Shown: positions 11,121 to 22,889, counted from the first letter of the stretch. The stretch is DNA of 64,000 bases from Melitaea cinxia (GCF_905220565.1 NC_059403.1:1612001-1676000), one strand, 5' to 3'. The notes: a model not told the origin generated them from the letters alone. Made by a program: numbers and translations.

Positions 11121-11690
11121 ATGAGTGACTATGAAAAGAAAGAAGGCTTTTTACAAAGAATTTTAGCGATGGAAGATATGAAAGATAATCATTTCAATGT
11201 GACGACAAAAGAAAAATTTGAAAAGTTTGCAATGGATGTGGCAGACGCGAAATTTAATGAAATGGAAACACCATCAAAGTACAGTAGATTACAACGCTTT
11301 AACACATTGAAGTTTGTGGTATAAAAAAATTAGTTACAAACACAGAACCTGTCAAATATTTTTGCCGGCTGAGGAAATCTATGACATTATTGATGCTGCT
11401 CATATTTCTATAGGGCATGGTGGTCGCGATAGACTTTAGAATGAAACGGCAAAAAAGTACGCTAATGTTACCAAAAAAAAATGATTAATATATATTTATC
11501 AATGTGCGAAGTATGCCAAAGGAAGGAAAACAAGAAAAGGATGGGTCAGTTTTAGAAACTGATCCTGCATACTGAAATGAACAGTCGCTGCCAAGTCGAT
11601 TTGATTGACATGCAGTCGCAAGAAGATCTCGGGCATAAATTTATTATGGTTTATCAGGATCATTTGACTAAATTTATTCACATCTAACGA
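11121..11690 (+). pseudogene. Integrase/transposase remnant of the Ginger-like element
   Basis: An intact 67-codon frame (11121-11324, starting MSDYEKKEGFLQRIL) is followed, after stops and one-base shifts, by recognisable integrase segments. The first is an HHCC zinc-binding region: AHISIGHGGRDRL, then SMCEVCQRK about 30 residues on. The second is CQVDLIDMQSQED, whose Asp corresponds to the first catalytic residue of DDE integrases. The homology stops at YQDHLTKF, just before the right terminus, so the second Asp and the Glu are gone. Similar integrase frames are often annotated as KRAB-A-domain-2-like in arthropods. It cannot be active. Confidence 0.65.
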
Positions 11691-11890
11691 GTTCATAGTG
11701 CTTTTGACTGACGTTTTTTTTGAGGTTAAAACTACTTTTGACGGAGAGCGTCAGTCAAAAGTATTTTTAACCGCGAATTTGCAGTCAAAAGTACTAATAA
11801 CCAATAACTTTCAGTCAAAACCACTTTTGACCAACTTGTCCAGTCAAAAGTACTTTTGACTGATTTCACTAGTCAATAGTACTTTTGACT
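11690..11890. repeat. Right palindromic iteron array of the Ginger-like element
   Basis: Seven variants of the same 20-bp palindrome start near 11690, 11724, 11753, 11783, 11813, 11842 and 11871, mostly 29-30 bp apart. The copy at 11842 is a perfect palindrome. Confidence 0.85.
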
Positions 11891-11917
11891 GGTTAAGAGT
11901 TCTGACTGCAACATATA

Positions 11918-13146
11918 GACATGTAAGAAGTTAATTGATTCTAGCTTATTTTGTGTTCCGGGAAAATGAACAAGAGTGAAAAATATTGAATTCATTGTTC
12001 TGAAATTAGTTACTTTAAATTTATTATAATTTAACATATAAAATTGTTACTAACACTTGTATAGGTGTAAATCTGAATTAAATCAATAATAATAATAATT
12101 ATTATTATTATTATTATGAATGATTCTAAGTTTACCGAAACCGAAATATTAGATTCATGTTCATATTTAATGATTTGTGTCTTTAAATTTAGTACCATTA
12201 GCCAATGACTTAAATATCTCAGGATGAACTTCGTCCTCAGTGGAAACGCAAATACTGTTGCCAAGTCGCTCCAATGGTGACACGCGAGTTTGAAATAGTC
12301 TCGCGTACAGCTGCTATCCTATTTTCGTGTCACATATTCATGGGATAACTTTAATTTCGCTATTCCCTCATAGATGGCATTATCTTCTTACAAAATATAG
12401 CTAGTATCCTGTACTACTGCAAACATCTAGTACGTATATCACATGTGGATGTATTCAGAACTAAAATTTATTGATTAATATATATGTATATCGATCTACT
12501 ACAATAAACAATTTAAAATAGCAAATATACATATAATACTAGAATAATAATAACCCCATTATTAACTATAATTTAACAAAAATTGAACCTATGATGCCAT
12601 TTCCTTTAGGTATAAATATAATTTAAAACGACCACATGAATGCGATTGTATAATGAATATGACACGTGGTTCTCGACAAATGAAACGTGTTTGATCTTAA
12701 TATGCCTAGTCGGCTTAATTGTGTCGGATTTCTTATTCGTTGCTATGCAAAGGGCTTGATAGAGATTTGTCTATAGAATGTTCTACGACTCTAAGGTGTA
12801 GTAATTTTTCTTACCATTATCCAATAGTTTTAAATGTAAAATATTTTTAATACGACTACAATGATATTATACTCTATAAATAAATTAAAAAAAAATGATT
12901 TTAAAATCAGATATGTCAAGGCAATGACATTTATCGTAAAAAATGTTTTTGCTTTGATACCACTTAGATCTCAACGGTTCTTTGAACTGGTTTAGGTGAG
13001 TCACTCGTACCGAAACTTCGGTTTTATATTTTGATATGTCATGATAGACGCAGACAAAAAATGTAATAAGAAACATGGAAAGATTATATATTTTACTTTG
13101 AAGCGTTATTAATCTTATCAGAGAAAAAAAATATAGACGAAGACAA
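11918..13146. other. AT-rich spacer with (AAT)n/(ATT)n palindrome, no gene seen
   Basis: 12088-12118 is an inverted trinucleotide run ('aataataataat' then 'tattattattat'). Other frames here, such as 12031-12264 minus, cover this low-complexity DNA and are not supported. Confidence 0.55.
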
Positions 13147-13486
13147 CGACGACGCGTTGGCGCAACGGTCACAGTCATGGATTGTACCTGTTGCGCTGGC
13201 GGTTGCGGGCGATCCCGATTGCGTATTGGCTATACAGTTGTTTGCCGTGGTCTGGGTGTTTGTGCAGTCTTTGTGGGTCTCCCCACCGTGCCTCGGAGAG
13301 CACGTTAAGCCGTCGGTCCCGGTTGTTATCATATACACCTAATAGCGGTCGTTACTCATAGTAAGGAATATATCCGCCAAGTGCCAACCCGCATTGGAGC
13401 AGCTCGGTGGATTAAGCTCTGATCCTTCTCCTACATGGGGAAAGAGGCCTATGCCCAGCAGTGGGATAATACAGGCTGAAGCGAAG
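13147..13486 (+). repeat. Family B SINE (Metulj-like), reference full-length copy
   Basis: The order is: tRNA-derived head 'gacgacgcgttggcgcaacg', B-box-like 'gcgctggcggttgcggg', body 'ttgtgggtctccccaccgtg' and 'ctcggagagcacgttaagcc', tail 'gagcagctcggtggattaag' and 'aggcctatgcccagcagtgg', ending 'gggataatacaggctgaagc'. Length about 340 bp. It resembles the Metulj SINEs reported from Heliconius (name from memory). Both ORFs spanning it are artefacts. Confidence 0.88.
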
Positions 13487-13754
13487 ACAACTAAGTCTGT
13501 ACATTGAAATGTTACTATCAGGTGCTATTGAACTATTGCTACTTCAGTCAGAGATGCCTTAATTCATAATACATTTTAACACACTAGCAACTTCTTTACT
13601 GATTTTAAATTTATCCCTTTTATTAGAACTCGCGGTTACATAAACACTTTAAAACTGAGATAGGGCACAGCAAAAAATATCCAGTCCGACTGAAGAAGTA
13701 CCTCGAATTTACAGACGATCACGGCTAAATAATACTACTTTCAAGCAGTGTTGC

Positions 13755-13882
13755 GTTCCTGTGGCGAGTAAGGTGACGAAAGCTGGGGGGATTGGGGGTA
13801 GAGTCGGCAACTAATATACATGTGTAATAAGCTACGGTAATCGCTTACCATCAGGTGAGCCGTACGCTTGTTTGCAGAACTA
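13755..13882 (-). repeat. Family C repeat, partial
   Basis: The reverse complement of the family head: 'aagctacggtaatcgcttac' then 'catcaggtgagccgtacgct' and 'tgtttgc'. The tail is missing. Confidence 0.8.
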
Positions 13883-15127
13883 ATTGTATATATATAAATA
13901 TATATTTTAAAAAATCACAAATCACAAAATCACACATCATCACAAAATCATCACAAAAATCAGGACTGATCTAGCTTTCTGAATTTTGCTATAGTGAAAG
14001 AATTATAAAAAGCGGCCTAGAGTCCAACACACATAACTTCGTTACTGCTTAAAATATAAAGAATAATTGAATTGCACCACATTTGATAACACATATTTAT
14101 AATTTTTTACTTATTATATTTTTTTTCTCTTCGTTACAATAAAGTAATAGAATTAGTCAGTATTTAACCAAAAATATTTAAAGTAACAACAATTTTATTT
14201 GCCACAGATTAAAAATATACGTTATTTTATTTGAGTAATAAATGAAATTGAATGATTGAAATAACGAATCATATAAAAACTGCATACGAACTATATATAT
14301 ATTATATTATTTTTATGAATCACTACATAGTAACAATATATACAAAGGTCATCACGGTCTATGGCCTTTTCTCATTAATTACCCTACTTTGTCACTAATT
14401 TCATGTCACTTAGTACTTTCTTCAGTTAAGGTTTCAATGTAGATATAATGCTCTCATCCAGGTTTTGATAAGGGGAAGAAACTTCATTTTTTGAGTTGAT
14501 AAGTAGCTTTTGTTAAAGCTTAGATAATCTGCAGTGTCTGTCTTTTAAAGTTCACTCAGTACTACAACCATTACCTTTTACCGCAACCATTTTTTAATCA
14601 AAATATCTAATAAAAATATTAGTTACATTATATCCGTTTTAAAAAAAAATTACTGAGTGTATATCTTGACTGTTTATTAGAATTAAAATCATTACATACA
14701 AATAATGCTACAGAAACATCATATTTTAAATTGAAAATTGCATGCTATATAAGTTCTTGTTTAATCCTAATTTTGCAGTTACTCACAGCGCCAGTATTAG
14801 TAACACATAAACAGTTATACTTCGTAAATATCGTAAATCTACATCGGTTTGTTTGACTCTAAGAGACAAGACAATTGACCTAAACGCTGTAAATCCATCA
14901 AAGTAAATATACTTTGATGGATCACGCGCAGAACAAAGAAAATGGGTTACCTGGCCCCGGGTCGTTGAAATTTGACATTCAACGAACTTGTATTTAATTC
15001 GTTTTTTTACATACTTCTTGGATAATGATGAAATTTTTTGATATATTGAGACGCTAAGCCCGAAAAAGAAAAAAAAAACATTTAGTAAAAAAGGATTAGT
15101 TATGTGACGTTCTCACAATATACTATC
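13883..15127. other. AT-rich spacer with a short hairpin, no gene seen
   Basis: At 14893-14922 the 13-bp arms 'atccatcaaagta' and 'tactttgatggat' flank a 4-base loop. No coding exon is supported. Confidence 0.55.
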
Positions 15128-15395
15128 ATCATCAATCATTACAGCCTATACAGTCCACTGCTGGACATAGGCCTCCACAAGTTTACGCCAAAAATAACGT
15201 GAACTCATGTGTTTTGCCCATAGTCACCACGCTGGGCAGGCGGGTTGGTGACCGCAGTACTAGCTTTGTCGCACCGAAGACGCTGCTGCCCGTCTTCGGC
15301 CTGTGTATTTCAAAGCCAGCAGTTAGATGGTCGGCTTTTTAAGTTCCAAGGTGGTAGTGGAACTGTGTTATCCCTTAGTCGCCTCTTAGGACACC
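15128..15395 (+). repeat. Family A SINE-like repeat, near full length
   Basis: It has the head 'cagtccactgctggacatag' through 'gttatcccttagtcgcctct', and lacks the last 'cacgggaagag' block. The 106-codon frame starting at 15245 is an artefact of this and the next repeat. Confidence 0.85.
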
Positions 15396-15436
15396 AACAA
15401 TATACTAGCTTTGTACTAAATATTTTTACTTTTTTG

Positions 15437-15545
15437 ACTAGCCCTTTGGCTCAGTTTGTAGTGCTGCTTTCTGCTCCGGGGGTTGTGGGTTCGATTCCCA
15501 CACCGAGTATGGGTATAATATACATATTTATTTTTATATATAAAA
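15437..15545 (+). repeat. Family D tRNA-derived SINE
   Basis: It starts 'gactagccctttggctcagt' (A-box-like) and includes 'gggttgtgggttcgattccc' (B-box/T-arm), then 'gagtatgggtataatat' and a (TA)-rich tail. The same family occurs at 27380, 43722 and 60585. Confidence 0.8.
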
Positions 15546-15659
15546 TGGAGCGTACTATATTTTAAAGGAAATAATTAAATTTGGTTTGATTTATACTGTT
15601 GCCATGTGAAATTATTACGTGAATTATTACGTTAATAATGAATTAGGTGCTTTATTACG

Positions 15660-15906
15660 ATTATTGTATTTTGGAGCGGGTAAACACCGGATGGAGTTGT
15701 CAGTCAGGTGTCAGTTCGGTCGCTGGTCACTTTTTGGATTGAGAGCGGACGTGTGACATGTACTCGCAAACCCATCAGCTCCAAATCAGTTTGTTTCTTT
15801 GTAATCTTTTCAAATTCAGTTTCTTAATTTTTTTTTGCCAATTAAAATTAGTTCGATAATATTTCGTAGTGGTATAATTGTTTTAAATCTTTGTAAAATA
15901 ACATCC
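15660..15906 (+). promoter_or_regulatory. Putative promoter and 5' UTR of the 15907 exon
   Basis: Less AT-rich sequence with two initiator-like TCAGT motifs near 15700-15715 and a DPE-like GGACGTG at 15747-15753. The spacing to the nearest initiator is several bases too long for a canonical DPE. This is suggestive only. Confidence 0.3.
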
Positions 15907-16019
15907 ATGATGGCCGATTCTGAGGAAGCGCCCGCTGTGAATAACCATGATGAAGAGAGTCCGGTCTATCCTCAGAATTCGCTCGGCGTTCCTTCATATA
16001 TATATGTATTATTTATATG
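15907..16019 (+). CDS. Putative first coding exon, product unknown
   Basis: Tandem ATGs at 15907 and 15910 open a frame starting MMADSEEAPAVNNHDEES and continuing PVYPQNSLGVP. This polar, acidic composition is typical of a cytoplasmic N-terminus and unlike the surrounding AT-rich noise. The frame stops at 16044. A possible donor TAT|GTATGT at 16019/16020 would end the exon earlier, and another GT at about 16006 is possible. The region upstream looks like a promoter. No downstream exon was found. The product is not recognised. Confidence 0.35.
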
Positions 16020-16044
16020 TATGTTTACCAAAAAAAAAAGCTAA

Positions 16045-16992
16045 TACCAGTCGGTCTATAATACAAGCATTAAGTTGTTTACATTATGAATAGACGACCA
16101 TGTGTGTATGTTGTAGAGAAAAAAAAAGTAAAGATAAGAAATACTTCAAAAAAGCAAAAATCGACTCTATTACTAATTCCTCCTTCCTTTATACTGTCGA
16201 TACATCAAACATCATTTGTATTTGTCTATTTTATACAACGAATTTTTGAGACATGTCCTCGATTAATAATTTATATATTTTCATTACGTAATTGTTTTTC
16301 TCCATATTTCTTACTTTTGTCCTTTAATTATAGAAAAATATCTTAATAAATTTATATCTCCATTACAGTTTAATCATGATTCTTTGATGATTGACGCATC
16401 ATTATAGCTGACGATTTTTTTTACGTATTCTCTTTACCAACACTAACTCTGCAAGATATAAAAATATAAATGCGTGACGTAATAAAAATTAAATTAAAAA
16501 TTAAGAAAAAGCCCGACACAATAACCTGAGTTGCCTTTAAAAAGTACAAAATAATTAAAGAAACTCAATTTTAAAGTACCTAAAGTATGTACGAGTATTA
16601 ATAATTCTAAAAAAAATACATCGCGTTGGGGGATCACTATAAACTGCGACAACGAGCTAGTGAAAAAATATTTAAAAATAAAAACATTTGAATACTTAAA
16701 AATATAATTTAAAATAGGTACTTTTTTATTAGTTAGGTTTGGAATTTTTTAATATTTGCAATGGAAATTCTGCGGACAACTATATATTCAGGAGGAAATT
16801 ACAGACGTGCATAGGAATCGATATTCAGGTCGACCGTTTCTAAATATCGATAAGGCAGGAAGCAGGGGAACTGTTCTATTGCAAACATTAACATTGGCGC
16901 CCGCCACCCAAACGTTAGGCTAACCTTGTTGCTCGGGTAGTGTGAACTTTATTCCCGCAAAAATAAGGACCATAAACTATTTTTTTTTTCAG
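16045..16992. other. Spacer, no gene seen
   Basis: Mostly low-complexity AT. The 86-codon plus frame at 16086 is rich in Ile, Phe and Ser and unsupported. Confidence 0.5.
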
Positions 16993-17055
16993 AGCTTATT
17001 ATAAATGAGTTCTACATACGTTAATAACCTCATTGTTGTGCGGATTGAGCATCAC
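16993..17055 (+). CDS. Possible short coding exon with both splice sites
   Basis: A pyrimidine tract and acceptor (ttttttttttcAG|AGCTT) precede 12 bases and an ATG at 17005. The frame MSSTYVNNLIVVRIEHH runs 17 codons into a perfect donor CAC|GTAAGT, phase 0. A frame this short is often open by chance, so the support comes from the paired splice sites. It could be an alternative or second exon of the gene starting at 15907. Confidence 0.28.
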
Positions 17056-18173
17056 GTAAGTATTAGTTCAGAGGAAGTAAACGGCCTCGCGACGTTCTTG
17101 GTACAATCGTGCTAAGAATTCGCACAACCAATAAAATGTCATTGGCAATTTATTTCTAAGAACTTTCTACAATTTCGCACCTGTATATACACACAAGATA
17201 TACAATACATACATACTTAGATTATTGTGGAATCTTCGTTAGGCTCACAACACTTATACTTAATATTTTTGTAATTATTAAAAAAAATTAAGTTTATTTT
17301 TTAATTATTATTTGCTTTATGCCTGTAAACATTAAATAATTATCGTATTTATATATTAACAAAATATATGATCATTTTAAAATAATAATCACGTGACTCA
17401 TTATCAGTAGTGAGAGTCTGATGAATGAGCACAGGAGATTTTATTTTACTAATAAATTAGATATCATAATAAATATATCTACAAGTACAGGTTTGATACT
17501 ACATATTTTAATGTCAAATAAGATTAATTTATTGATCGGTGCATCATTTTATGTGCGTTGTTGTAACAATGCAGCAGGATAAAACGCAGTAACCCTGATC
17601 GACGGCTAAACGTAAGGCTAAATCAAGATTCCAATTCGCCGTCAAACTAGCATTGTTTGGGTAGCGTCTCTGCGGCGACAAGTTTCCTGTATATCATTAC
17701 CGATCGTGCTAAAAAGAAGGACATCCGCTTCCTTTACGTGAATTTTACATATGCCAAGAAAGTTACTACGTTATGTTGTGCGTTAATATCATTGAAAAAT
17801 AAAATAACTTGTATATGAATTGCTTCTGAAATAGGTAACGGGTTCAGTGATGATTTTATTATACATCAAATAAATGATAATTGTAAATGATAAGATCGAT
17901 CGATGAAGTTTTCAACACGACATTAATGAACGTAATAAAAATGTAGGCAACGAAATTGGAGGGCAATTACTGAAAACCGTCGATAAAGAAGTAATAAACG
18001 CTGGCGAGAACGAAGTCATGCAGGCGCCATTATTCTCGGCCTCCAAATATTTTTTATTAAAATTCTTAAGTAGAAAATGTGAATCTAGAGAATTCGGCAT
18101 TTAAAAATGACTTTTAGTGCCCATTTTTAAGACAGAAGTATTAATATATAACAATAATGGTCATAAGGCTTAC
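17056..18173. other. Spacer, no confirmed gene
   Basis: A moderately coding-looking plus-strand stretch at about 17945-18105 (containing GGQLLKTVDKEVINAGE) has no clear splice sites or start and is left unassigned. Confidence 0.4.
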
Positions 18174-18544
18174 CTCATAAGAAGGTTGAGGGCACTATCA
18201 TTTCTGGTAGTTGGAATGTCTTTGACACTGGAAGGTTCACTACGAACACCTCGAAGAGAAAGCCGTAGTTGCCGAGGAATTGAGCTAAGAAGACCACTGC
18301 TGTTTCTTCGTTGATTGAGACTCTTTGATCGTTTTAATTTATTAGCTTCGAGATCGACGACTGGAGTAACGACAGCTTCGTCGCCACTTCTCGAAATCGT
18401 TGCGCTCGACGCGTTGGTTTTTATTATAGTAGGAACAGCGTCCTTCACGTCTCCTAATAGTTTCTCCCACGGCGACTCGCCATCCTCCTCAGAGATAGTC
18501 TCGAAACTTCTTGGACCAACCGACGATGTCGTCTTGTCTGACAT
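18174..18544 (-). CDS. Putative first coding exon, serine-rich basic protein, product unknown (phase 2)
   Basis: The longest non-transposon coding exon before the window's end. An ATG at 18544 in good context (tcaaaATGtc) opens 123 codons plus 2 bases, ending at a perfect donor ATGAG|GTAAGC (18174/18173). The peptide starts MSDKTTSSVGPRSFETISEE and has an acidic segment at residues 16-35. A basic region follows with three phosphorylation-type sites: KRSKSL at 71-76, RRNSSG at 79-84 and RLSLRGVRSEP at 94-104. No membrane segment or known domain is seen. It looks like a disordered regulatory N-terminus of a signalling protein. An in-frame ATG at 18610 would add a hydrophobic leader but has poorer context. 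The rest of the gene must lie to the left. Confidence 0.65.
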
Positions 18545-18720
18545 TTTGAGGGTAAGTTTAAGGAATAGAAATAAGAACAACGGAACGCAGCAGAACAGAC
18601 ACCACACCACTTCGTCACTTTGGATTTTTAGTTTCTTGACAGCACTTCACTCTTATCATAATATCCATTTGTAAATCATAATGTTTGGGGTAAAAATGTT
18701 GACACTGAAACAAAAAGAAA
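18545..18720 (-). promoter_or_regulatory. Putative 5' UTR/promoter of the 18174 exon
   Basis: On the minus strand this leads into the ATG without an intervening acceptor, so the leader and first coding exon are probably continuous. No TATA box is evident. Confidence 0.3.
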
Positions 18721-21359
18721 ACAAAATGTTATTTTGTGAGTAAAGATCGAGTAGTTAAAAAATAAAAATAAAGTTATACAACTAAATTTTAATTAAGACA
18801 AAGAAGATATTATCAATGTAGTGGCAATGGCTTTAGCTTCTGAATGTTGAAAACTTTTACTTCACTAATAAGCCTTTCTAAATTTGTCTATTAGAGTAAT
18901 TATGACTGAGAGAAACTAAGAATATATGTACCGAGAATCTTTTCAGCATATTAATTTATTTTTTTGGTTCTTGGTTATGCCATAATTTTTTTTTAATGTA
19001 AGTGATATATCCACAGGTCTATAATGCCCGTGCTTTTGTTGTTTCATATATTCTTTTTTTGTTTAAACATGCATCGGTACTTCACCGCAACTTTCGAATC
19101 TTAGAAACCTTAATAACTAGTCTTAGAATCTCTAAAAGTCGACGCGAGTCCACTGACCAAGACTTTTCTACATATTGTTTTTTTTTTGGTTACGCCATAA
19201 TTTGGTGAAACGATATTCTGTCCGATCATTTTTTTATGGCGCAACAAGTATAAATAACAGTTATCGAATACAATGACTGAAATAATTTCTCTGTATTCGA
19301 GAATTTAGTGAAAGTGTGCCGTCAATGAAATGCAAACTTAATAAATACAATTATGTAATTTACTGTATGTATGAAATGATTAGTCTCATCTGAGGTTTAC
19401 GACCATGTTTATATCAGTTTCCTTCGAAAGCTCTGTAATTAGAATTTATCAATATGAATTTTGCTGCATTTATGATAGTAACACTCTGTTACTAAAACTA
19501 TAAAAATAATAATTGCTGTAAACGTAAGTAATTTATTCGTTTATTTATTTATTTATTTATTTATTTATTGGATAATCCAACAGTTGATACAAAGCTTGTT
19601 TAGTTAAAGTATAATATAACAATTACTAGAACCAAAATAGGATTACACAGTTTGTTTAAATATATTATTTAACAAATTAGAAGACATCTCGTATTATGAG
19701 CGTTTGTAAAAAAACATTATGAATCTAATTGAGTGAGTAGTTGTATGTGTTTGTATGTGTGTGTGTGTGTTTGTTTATGTGTGTGTGCATGCGTGTGTTT
19801 TAATTAATTGCATCTTTACTTTTGAGTGCTTTTCTTAAAATTGTTTTTGTCATGTTAAACAAAAAAAATAAGTATTGTGTATAATGATGATGTGTATTTA
19901 TCAAATAAACACAAGCATTAAGTCTTAGAAACTATCTACCGTGTGTGTGTGCGTTATACGATATTGATTTTGGTGTATTTATTATATTACTTTATTTAAC
20001 ATTACAAAATTTTAGCACATTTCAAATTTTTATTTTTATTTAACAGCGAAGTTAGTGGTACCGAAATTATATAACATTTTAATATTTGTGAAATGGATTT
20101 TACTAAAGCGATATGCAAGGCTGAAACTATGACAAATCACTCAATCACTCAACATTTTGCGAAAAACATTTTTGCTCTTTAATGTTGCCATAGTACAGTG
20201 TAGAGACGGCATGGTATCGACATTTCTACCACCACAGAAAATTGAAACAAATTTTAGAATATAGATATAAAGCGCGCTTACTATGTTAAATATGGACTAA
20301 AACTTTTTTTCGAAGTTCATTTTAAAAAAGAAAACAAAGTGAAAAGTTAATTCTGATCATGAGTTAATCCATAAAAACTAATAGCATGTATTCTAATAAG
20401 TATTTTAAGAAGTATAAGAGGGTTGAAAATATAATCATGATTACACAATAGTATTTTTATAGCTCTAGTACGTTATGGACTAATTACGTTGGAAGGACGG
20501 CGGCGTCGCGTATGTCGCGTCGTCGGTTACAGCGCCGGGCAGCAACGCAACGCACTTCACCGCACGCATCGAATATTTCGAAGGTTGCGCATGAATTCTT
20601 TAGATTTATTTGAATCGCTACAGTAACTTGACGATAGATATAACATGATCAAGCTATAAGATTTTGTATTATAAAGAAAATCGTAAAAAATAATATAATG
20701 TCTTATAACTTTATTGTAAACAAAAAATTCAGGCAAATTCCCAGTATAAGTAAAGAACTAAGATTACAAATCAACGGGGAAATACTTCTCATAGTGACGC
20801 CATTCAACAAGGAAATGATTAATGAAGCGATTGTGCTTAAAATTGTTATATAAATGCCTATGGACTTAAGTGTTTCGTGTGTATTATAAATATTTATACA
20901 TACATATTTTATTTTAATGAACGTTTTGTCATAATTTTACTTCACAATGAATCAAGAACAAGACGTCTTCGAAAGGCTGTGGCTCTTTTAGCATCATTAT
21001 ATAAATAGCTTGAACGATGTGCCATCTTGTCAGAGTAAACAAAAGCGATAACACGACATTTTAGTATCATATATTGGTTCATATATATTATTTTATATAA
21101 AACTATAACAGCTGGCTTTGGTGTATGGAATTTATTTAAAAGGTGACACCTTTAGTGTGGGTTTAATAACTTTTATAAAATTCTCAGTACTTATATGTTT
21201 CAAAGGTGTTTTAACATCGATTATGTCTTTACCATACATCGCCATACAATCTGAGTCATAGTTTTTCTATATGCGTTCAATGATTCAGAGAATTACGAAA
21301 TGTTTGACTTAAATGACTGATCTTAAAGACGTAAGAATCATCAATATACATATAGTAAA
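18721..21359. other. Long AT-rich spacer with microsatellites and one GC-rich patch
   Basis: It contains a (TTTA)n microsatellite at 19537-19569 and TG-rich repeats at 19741-19800. A GC/CpG-rich patch at 20488-20592 ('acggcggcgtcgcgtatgtc') could be an unassigned promoter. No coding exon is supported. Confidence 0.5.
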
Positions 21360-21662
21360 AATGTAACGGGTCGCTGTCTGTACATTTAAGATATATGAGA
21401 ATAAATATTATTGGGACCTTTATCAACGAAAATAGCACCCAAAACAATGACTTTAAATTTTTTTGTGTTTGTCTGTGCGTTTGTGCTCGCTAATCTCAGA
21501 CACGGCTTATCCGATTTAGATATGGTTTTTACTAATATATTCTGACAAGCTTAGTTTCATGTCAATCGGTTCATAAATATAAAAGTTATGTAGTTAATGT
21601 AAAGAATCACGGTGACTTTACAAGTCACTATTCCACGCGGACGAAGTCGCGAGCACACCTAG
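21360..21662. repeat. LINE 3' tail-type repeat
   Basis: It contains 'gtttcatgtcaatcggttca' and ends 'cacgcggacgaagtcgcgag', both characteristic of non-LTR retrotransposon 3' regions in insects. There is no ORF. Confidence 0.55.
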
Positions 21663-22889
21663 TTGTCCAATATGTACTGTGTTAAATAAATGATAAATAA
21701 TATCAGTCCACAATTAGGACGAACTGTAAAATAGTGGTAATACACATGAGGAACATACATACACATATGTTCATGTGTATGTATCCATAAAAATATTCTC
21801 CTCCTCATTCACTAAATATTTAGTTCTTAAAAAAGTCAATTTTTCAGACATCTCTACCATAGAAGAGCAGAACAAATTTTATTTCAAATATCTGGCGTTC
21901 CGTTTGATTATCACTCTGTATAGTCAGAAATTAAATAAAAATACAGAATATTATTGTGATCACAAAATTAAAAAAAAAAAAAAACTTATTAACACTGAAA
22001 ATCTCACGGAAGAATCGTCTGCGTTATTGGCTTTTCCGTAAAATATGATATGATGATTTAAACAATACACAGTGTACGGGACACTGATGAGAGACCAACT
22101 CAAACTTGGCCGATTTGTTTTAAGAATGCGATCATTATTGTTTCCCGCAACTAAGTATAATCAGATTGTAAACAGGGATTATTTAAACTCACCTAGTTTT
22201 CTTGTTGCTATGAAATGAAATCATTCAAACTGATGACAGATATGAAATTAATCCAAAATCATTCCGTAATTGAAATGAGACGCTTTATCTATAACATAAT
22301 TATTAAAACACAGTCCTAACTCCAAGATATGAATTTTTTTTCATTTTTTGTCGATGTCATTATCGTGAAATGCAGAATTAATAAACTATGGAAACTTAAA
22401 TCTAAAACTATAATAGAATGGTAATTACATCAAATATATTTTATATCGAAATAATTTCATAATTGAAAAAAATATATGCGATATATTTAGACAACTATAA
22501 AAAACACACATTGATAGTATAACTAAACGCGTTTATCTCTGAAAATCTTGGCGTTAGAAAGAAGTTCTTATTTTATTGAGAATAAGACGGAGTTTTCTAT
22601 GTCTATAATTATGTATTTATATAATGTGAAATATCACGCTGCCAAGTGTCGCTCGAATGTGGGTCAATGCTCCAGAGAGTCCATAATCATCTCTGCTATA
22701 AATTTAATAATGCATTTACATTATTTTTAAACTTTTATTGCAAGATATCAAACGATACTGTAATCTTATTCGTCTATATATAGTGATACTGTTTACTTCT
22801 TGATAAAATCAACATACAATACGTTTAAAAGTTATTTTATTTCGGAGCAATAAAAAACGAAATCTGCATGAAATATTTATAAAATAACT
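21663..22889. other. AT-rich spacer, no confirmed gene
   Basis: The 88-codon frame at 21775 runs through a poly-A tract and is unsupported. A very short minus-strand ATG-to-donor stretch (22193-22224, AG|GTGAGT) is noted in the findings only. Confidence 0.5.

Larger units (their letters stand above)
10844..11913 (+). mobile_element. Ginger-like DNA transposon, deleted, with iteron termini
   Basis: The termini are inverted: TGTTGCAGTC at 10844 and its complement ending ...CTGCAACA at 11913. The outer 50 or so bp match well. Both sides are flanked by TATA (10840-10843 and 11914-11917), a 4-bp target duplication. Termini of the form TGTNR with a 4-bp duplication and a retrovirus-like integrase are known hallmarks of Ginger transposons. 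Inside is a decayed integrase remnant (separate entry). Each end carries an array of the 20-bp palindrome AGTCAAAAGTACTTTTGACT. At 1070 bp the element is non-autonomous. Confidence 0.75.

Noticed and set aside
15700..15753. Canonical Inr plus DPE core promoter
   Set aside because: GGACGTG is a good DPE but sits about seven bases too far from the nearest TCAGT.
17945..18105. Coding-looking plus-strand stretch with GGQLLKTVDKEVINAGE
   Set aside because: An in-frame stop just upstream, no acceptor, and no homology that I recognise.
18315..18674. 119-codon plus-strand ORF
   Set aside because: Antisense shadow of the 18174-18544 exon, which has better start context and a perfect donor.
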